From assembly GCF_030505195.1 (NCBI RefSeq), contig NZ_CP129672.1:1922001-1986000 (forward strand): a stretch of DNA of 64,000 nt, in the 5' to 3' direction. The notes beneath the pieces were generated by a model that made no database searches, was not told where the DNA came from, and saw nothing but the letters and a program-made list of their open reading frames with translations. This document shows positions 60,423-64,000 of the stretch, piece by piece. Position 1 is the first letter of the stretch; every line of letters starts with the position of its first letter. A program made the position numbers and the translations under genes. Source of the DNA: Comamonas testosteroni. Its GTDB lineage: Bacteria > Pseudomonadota > Gammaproteobacteria > Burkholderiales > Burkholderiaceae_C.

Positions 60423-60475
60423 ATTGATAGCTTGCTACGCTTGATCAGCATTAATTTCAGGTACTTTTATATCTG
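60423..60475 (+). repeat. Dispersed repeat after GltI-like gene
   Basis: TTGATAGCTTGCTACGCTTG starts a copy of the repeat family at 10898 and 16813, with the second arm degenerate. Confidence 0.5.
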
Positions 60476-60486
60476 AATCCGTTGAA

Positions 60487-60512
60487 GGAGCTGCGCTGGC
60501 AGCTCCTTTTTT
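60487..60512 (+). terminator. Intrinsic terminator after GltI-like gene
   Basis: GGAGCTGC and GCAGCTCC form a perfect stem with loop GCTG, followed by six Ts. It reaches the stop codon of the convergent LysR gene. Confidence 0.9.
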
Positions 60513-61431
60513 ATTCTAGAGATGCAGAGCAAGCAAACTCCTGCGCGACCTGCTTGAGCCAGCCCTGGAAGGCCTGCAGCGGCGGATAGGTCGAGCGGCT
60601 GGTCGGCCAGGCCAGGTAGTAGCGCTCGGCACTTTCCACCTCTGGCAGCAGCGGCAGGGCCTGAACCAGATCGCCGCTTAGCAGCTCGCGCTGGATCAGA
60701 AACTTGGGCAGCAGCGCCACGCCCACGCCAGCAATCGCCGCCTGCGCCGCCGTGGCGAACTGATCGAACAGCATGCCCTGCATATCGCCGCCCTGGCAAC
60801 CCTGGCTGCCGAACCAGCGCTGCCAGGCGTCGGGACGCGAAGCCAGATGCAGCAAGGGTGCGCGCAGCAGATCCTCGGGCCGGGCAAAGCCATGGCGGGC
60901 CGCCACATCGGGGCTGCAGGCCGGCACCACCGTCTCGCTCATGAGGAACTCCAGCTCCGCGCCCGGCCAGTTCGGCAGGCCGAAATGAATGGCCGCATCC
61001 ACGGCTTCGAGCTGGAAATCGAACTGCGACAACCGCGTGGTCAGGTTGATGGTGATGCCCGGATGGGCGCTGAAGAACTGCGGCAGCCGCGGCGCCAGCC
61101 AGCGCGTGCCGAAGGTCGGCAGGATCGCCAGATTCAGGCTGCCGCCCTGGGGATTGGTGCGAAAGCCCAGCGTGGCATTGGAGATGCGCGCCAGGGCGGC
61201 ACGGATCTCCTGGGCATAGACCTGGCCCGCAGCGCTCAGGCGCACGGTCTGGCGCTCGCGCACGAACAGCTCCGTGCCCAGGCGCTCCTCCAGCGCGCGG
61301 ATCTGGCGGCTGACGGCGCTTTGCGTGAGATGCAGCTCGGCGGCCGCTGCGGTAAAGCTCTGATGCCGCGCCGAGGCCTCGAAGGCGCAAAGCAGGGACA
61401 TGGGTGGCAGAAAGCGACGGGATAGCTGCAT
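60511..61431 (-). CDS. LysR-family regulator, GcvA-like
   Basis: 306-residue LysR protein: helix-turn-helix RFLPPMSLLCAFEASARHQSFTAAAAELHLTQSAVSRQIRALEE, then a GcvA-type sensor domain (HFGLPNWPGAELEFLMSE). It is divergent from hglS, with 171 bases between starts. A LysR gene next to the hglS-type gene is also found in Pseudomonas putida, so it probably controls this lysine-degradation pair. An in-frame ATG at 61470 would add 13 residues. Confidence 0.88.
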   Translation of the reverse strand: MQLSRRFLPPMSLLCAFEASARHQSFTAAAAELHLTQSAVSRQIRALEERLGTELFVRERQTVRLSAAGQVYAQEIRAALARISNATLGFRTNPQGGSLNLAILPTFGTRWLAPRLPQFFSAHPGITINLTTRLSQFDFQLEAVDAAIHFGLPNWPGAELEFLMSETVVPACSPDVAARHGFARPEDLLRAPLLHLASRPDAWQRWFGSQGCQGGDMQGMLFDQFATAAQAAIAGVGVALLPKFLIQRELLSGDLVQALPLLPEVESAERYYLAWPTSRSTYPPLQAFQGWLKQVAQEFACSASLE

Positions 61432-61602
61432 GGCGGCAAGGATATGGAAATGATTCGGGTGCAGGTTCATTCCGTGTGGGTATGACCTGCAGGCCGGATT
61501 ATCGTTTGACCAAAGTCATGACGGCGCGGAACATGCTGCATATTCCTGCGGCCCCGCCAGCGGCGCGGCCATCCCTCGACCCCAAGACCCTTCTGTTTTG
61601 TC

Positions 61603-63021
61603 ATGAGCGCCACGCCCCACGCCTCTTCCACCGCAGCCCGCTTTGTCAGCGTCGACGAGATCCGCACGCGCTTCTCGCGTGCCATGTCCGAGATGTACCG
61701 CAAGGAGGTGCCGCAGTACGGCACCCTGATCGACCTGGTGGCCGATGTCAACGCCGTGACGCTGCAGGGCGACCCCGAGCTGCGCCAGCGCATGACCAGC
61801 AGCGGCGAGCTCGAACGCCTGGATGTGGAGCGCCATGGCGCCATCCGCGTGGGCACGGCCGAGGAGCTGGCCACGCTGCGCCGCCTGTTTGCCGTGATGG
61901 GCATGGAGCCCGTGGGCTACTACGACCTCTCGGTGGCCGGCGTTCCCGTGCACTCCACGGCCTTTCGTCCCGTGCACGACGAGGCGCTGCTGGCCAACCC
62001 GTTTCGCGTCTTCACCTCGCTGCTGCGCCTGGAGCTGATTGCCGATGAGGCGCTGCGCGCGAAGGCCGCCGAGATCCTCCAGCGCCGTTGCATCTTCACG
62101 CCGCGCGCGCTGGAGCTCATTGCCCAGGCCGAGCGTGACGCAGGACTGGACAGCAGCGACGCAGACGACTTTGTGCAGCAGGCCCTGGAGACCTTCCGCT
62201 GGCACAGCGATGCCACCGTGGACGCCGCCACCTACAACGCCCTGCAAAAAGCCCACCGCCTGGTGGCCGATGTGGTGTGCTTCAAGGGCCCGCACATCAA
62301 CCATCTGACGCCCCGCACGCTGGACATCGACATGGCCCAGGCCGATATGCCCACGCGCGGCATGGATGCCAAGGACGTGGTCGAAGGCCCGCCACAGCGC
62401 GCCTGCCCCATCTTGCTGCGCCAGACCAGCTTCAAGGCACTCAAGGAGGCCGTGCGCTTTACCGATGCCGACGCCAACGCGGACAGTGCCGGCGCCCATA
62501 CCGCCCGCTTTGGCGAGATCGAGCAGCGCGGCGTCGCGCTGACACGCAAGGGCCGCGCCCTGTACGACGAGCTCCTGGCTCTGGTGCGCGGCATAGACAG
62601 CGCGGGCAGCGCCGCGCCCGACTATGCGCACCGTCTGCAGCAGGTCTTCACGCAGTTTCCAGACACGCACGAGCAATTGCGCCGCCAGGGCCTGGCTTTC
62701 TACCGCTACCGCCTGACCGAACAGGCTCAGGCTCAGTTGCCCCAGGGCGCTGCCGAGGCAGACCTGGAAGCGCTGATCGACCAGGGTCTGGTGCAGGCCG
62801 AGCCGATCACCTATGAGGATTTTCTGCCCGTGAGCGCGGCCGGCATCTTCCAGTCCAACCTCGGCGGCGAGGAGCAAAAGCAATACCAGGCCCATGCCGC
62901 GCAGCAGGTCTTCGAGGCCGCACTGGGCGCACGCGTGCATGACGAAATCGCCTTGTACGAGGCCTCCGAGCAGCAATCCAGGGCCCAGGTTCTCGGGATG
63001 CTGGCGGGAGCTGCAGCATGA
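61603..63021 (+). CDS. hglS: 2-oxoadipate dioxygenase/decarboxylase
   Basis: 472-residue enzyme of the HglS/YdcJ family (formerly DUF1338, VOC-like fold). HglS converts 2-oxoadipate to D-2-hydroxyglutarate with Fe(II) and O2 in the catabolism of lysine by way of 2-aminoadipate. Candidate metal and substrate residues by motif are His78 and Arg82 (ERHGAIR), His234 (HINHLTPR) and Glu305 (RFGEIEQRG). The next gene is an aminotransferase that overlaps its stop (ATGA) and could make 2-oxoadipate. The residue mapping to HglS is from memory of the family. Confidence 0.88.
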   Translation: MSATPHASSTAARFVSVDEIRTRFSRAMSEMYRKEVPQYGTLIDLVADVNAVTLQGDPELRQRMTSSGELERLDVERHGAIRVGTAEELATLRRLFAVMGMEPVGYYDLSVAGVPVHSTAFRPVHDEALLANPFRVFTSLLRLELIADEALRAKAAEILQRRCIFTPRALELIAQAERDAGLDSSDADDFVQQALETFRWHSDATVDAATYNALQKAHRLVADVVCFKGPHINHLTPRTLDIDMAQADMPTRGMDAKDVVEGPPQRACPILLRQTSFKALKEAVRFTDADANADSAGAHTARFGEIEQRGVALTRKGRALYDELLALVRGIDSAGSAAPDYAHRLQQVFTQFPDTHEQLRRQGLAFYRYRLTEQAQAQLPQGAAEADLEALIDQGLVQAEPITYEDFLPVSAAGIFQSNLGGEEQKQYQAHAAQQVFEAALGARVHDEIALYEASEQQSRAQVLGMLAGAAA

Positions 63022-64000
63022 GTCAGGACAGCGTACTGGCGCCCTTTGCCGCCGTGTTTGCCGAGCCTGCGGGGTCTCCGATACGCGAGCTGTTTCCCTA
63101 TCTCTCGCGCCCCGGCATGATCTCGCTGGCCGGCGGCTATCCATCGCCCAGCCTCTTCGATGCCGAGGGCCTGGCCCAGGCCGCCCAGCAGGCCATGGCC
63201 CAGGGTCCGGGCGCGCTGCAATATGGCGCCACCGAAGGCCTGGGCGAGCTGCGCGAGGCCCTGGCGCAGCAGGCGCGCGAGCGCGGCATGCAGGCGACAG
63301 CCGCCGACATCCTGGTGACCACCGGATCGCAGCAGGCCTTTGACCTGCTGGTGCGCGTGCTCGTGGAGCCCGGCGACACGGTGCTGGTCGAGGTGCCGGC
63401 CTATCCCGCCACGCTGCAGGCCCTGCGCCTGGCGCAGGCCCGCATCCTGCCCATTCCCATGGACGAGCAGGGCCTGCAAACCGAAGCCCTTGCCGATCTG
63501 CTGGCCGCACTGCCCGCAGACCAGCGTCCCAAGCTGCTCTACACCGTGCCGAATTTTTCCAACCCGCGCGGCACGCTGCTGGCAGCCGAGCGCCGCGAAG
63601 CCCTGGTGCAACTGGCGCTGCAGCACGGCTTCTGGGTGGTCGAGGACGATCCCTATGGCGAGCTGCGCTTCGACGATCCCGGCGGTGCTCCTCAAGCCAT
63701 GCCGGGCACCGTGCGCGCCGCCGGCGAGCGCCTGGCCGGGCCCGGCGCCAACCCCGTCATCTATCTGTCCAGCCTCTCCAAGACCGTGGCCCCCGCGCTG
63801 CGCGTGGGCTGGATGCTGGCCGACGCGCCGCTGCTGCGCCGCTGCACGGTGGCCAAGCAAACGGCCGACCTGTGCACCTCGCCGCTGACGCAGTCGGTCG
63901 CCGCCTGCTATCTGGCCAGCGGCCGCTACCCGGCCACCGTGCAGCGCGCGCGCCAGAAATACCAGCGCCGCATGCAGGCCCTGGTCCAGGGCCTGAACGC
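63018..64000 (+). CDS. PLP-dependent aminotransferase, 2-aminoadipate type, 3' end outside window
   Basis: At least 327 residues of a fold-type I aminotransferase of the LysN/MocR-catalytic class; family members have about 400. Marks are SLAGGYPSPSLFD, QYGATEGLGELREALA, TTGSQQAFDLLVRVL, YTVPNFSNPRGTLL and the PLP-binding Lys255 in SSLSKTVAPALRVGW. No N-terminal GntR domain is present, so it is a free enzyme. Coupled to hglS by a four-base overlap, it probably converts 2-aminoadipate to 2-oxoadipate (AmaC-like). The frame is open to the window edge. Confidence 0.88.
   Translation, partial: MSQDSVLAPFAAVFAEPAGSPIRELFPYLSRPGMISLAGGYPSPSLFDAEGLAQAAQQAMAQGPGALQYGATEGLGELREALAQQARERGMQATAADILVTTGSQQAFDLLVRVLVEPGDTVLVEVPAYPATLQALRLAQARILPIPMDEQGLQTEALADLLAALPADQRPKLLYTVPNFSNPRGTLLAAERREALVQLALQHGFWVVEDDPYGELRFDDPGGAPQAMPGTVRAAGERLAGPGANPVIYLSSLSKTVAPALRVGWMLADAPLLRRCTVAKQTADLCTSPLTQSVAACYLASGRYPATVQRARQKYQRRMQALVQGLN

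Noticed and set aside
1..64000. tRNA, rRNA, complete insertion sequence or CRISPR array
   Set aside because: I looked for cloverleaf ends, rRNA blocks, transposase motifs and spaced repeats and found none that I can support.

Overview
The window reads as chromosome from a betaproteobacterium of the family Comamonadaceae, most likely Comamonas or a close relative. The evidence is the high G+C core, genes packed close together with long antisense open frames, cyanophycin genes, Bug-type and porin genes, and several short dispersed repeats that I recognise as typical of Comamonas, Delftia and Acidovorax. The genus call is inference; no rRNA or other marker gene is present.

Left part (1-9900): an accessory segment of lower G+C. 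It opens with a copper-resistance block, copA-copB-copC, on the minus strand. Divergent to it are the two-component genes copRS, followed by a convergent copper chaperone gene and a small secreted DUF4148 protein. Two inverted repeats of identical geometry (TNACA-N4-TGTNA), one before copA and one before the DUF4148 gene, look like CopR sites. The chaperone gene has a MerR/CueR-type promoter with a 19-bp spacer. After this come sparse accessory genes (a HAD-like phosphatase, two unknown proteins and a small XRE regulator). Composition changes sharply near 9900, where a 5'-nucleotidase gene survives only as its 3' half, so this looks like one edge of an inserted or rearranged segment.

Middle part (10-31 kb): an EF-hand protein; a cyanophycin locus (DUF1854 protein and an ABC transporter on the minus strand, divergent from cphA' and cphA); a DUF2946 protein with a TonB-dependent receptor; an MFS exporter; creA; a LysR/YeiH pair; and a MarR regulator with a FUSC-type efflux protein.

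Molybdate/tungstate candidate (29.9-36.4 kb, minus strand): a TonB-dependent receptor, a TupA-like binding protein, a DUF2478 protein and a FecBCD-type ABC importer form one tightly overlapping operon. A ModE-like operator lies upstream of the receptor. I propose TonB-dependent uptake of molybdate, tungstate or a chelate of them, feeding the molybdenum enzyme NasA encoded nearby.

Nitrate assimilation (38-50 kb, minus strand): nasR, nrtABD and nirB-nirD-nasA-cobA. Both structural operons have a sigma-54 promoter and a leader with two hexaloop hairpins (A at loop position 1, G at position 4), the second overlapping an intrinsic terminator. This is the RNA target expected for an ANTAR antiterminator, and the NIT-ANTAR protein NasR is encoded just upstream. 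A 37-codon cysteine-rich frame resembling the NasA N-terminus overlaps the nasA start.

Right part (50-64 kb): a DUF2809 membrane protein, a Bug-type binding protein, two unusual Hsp70 proteins with a DUF2760 protein and a porin between them, a GltI-like binding protein, a LysR regulator, and the hglS-aminotransferase pair of the 2-aminoadipate/2-oxoadipate branch of lysine degradation. The last gene runs off the window.
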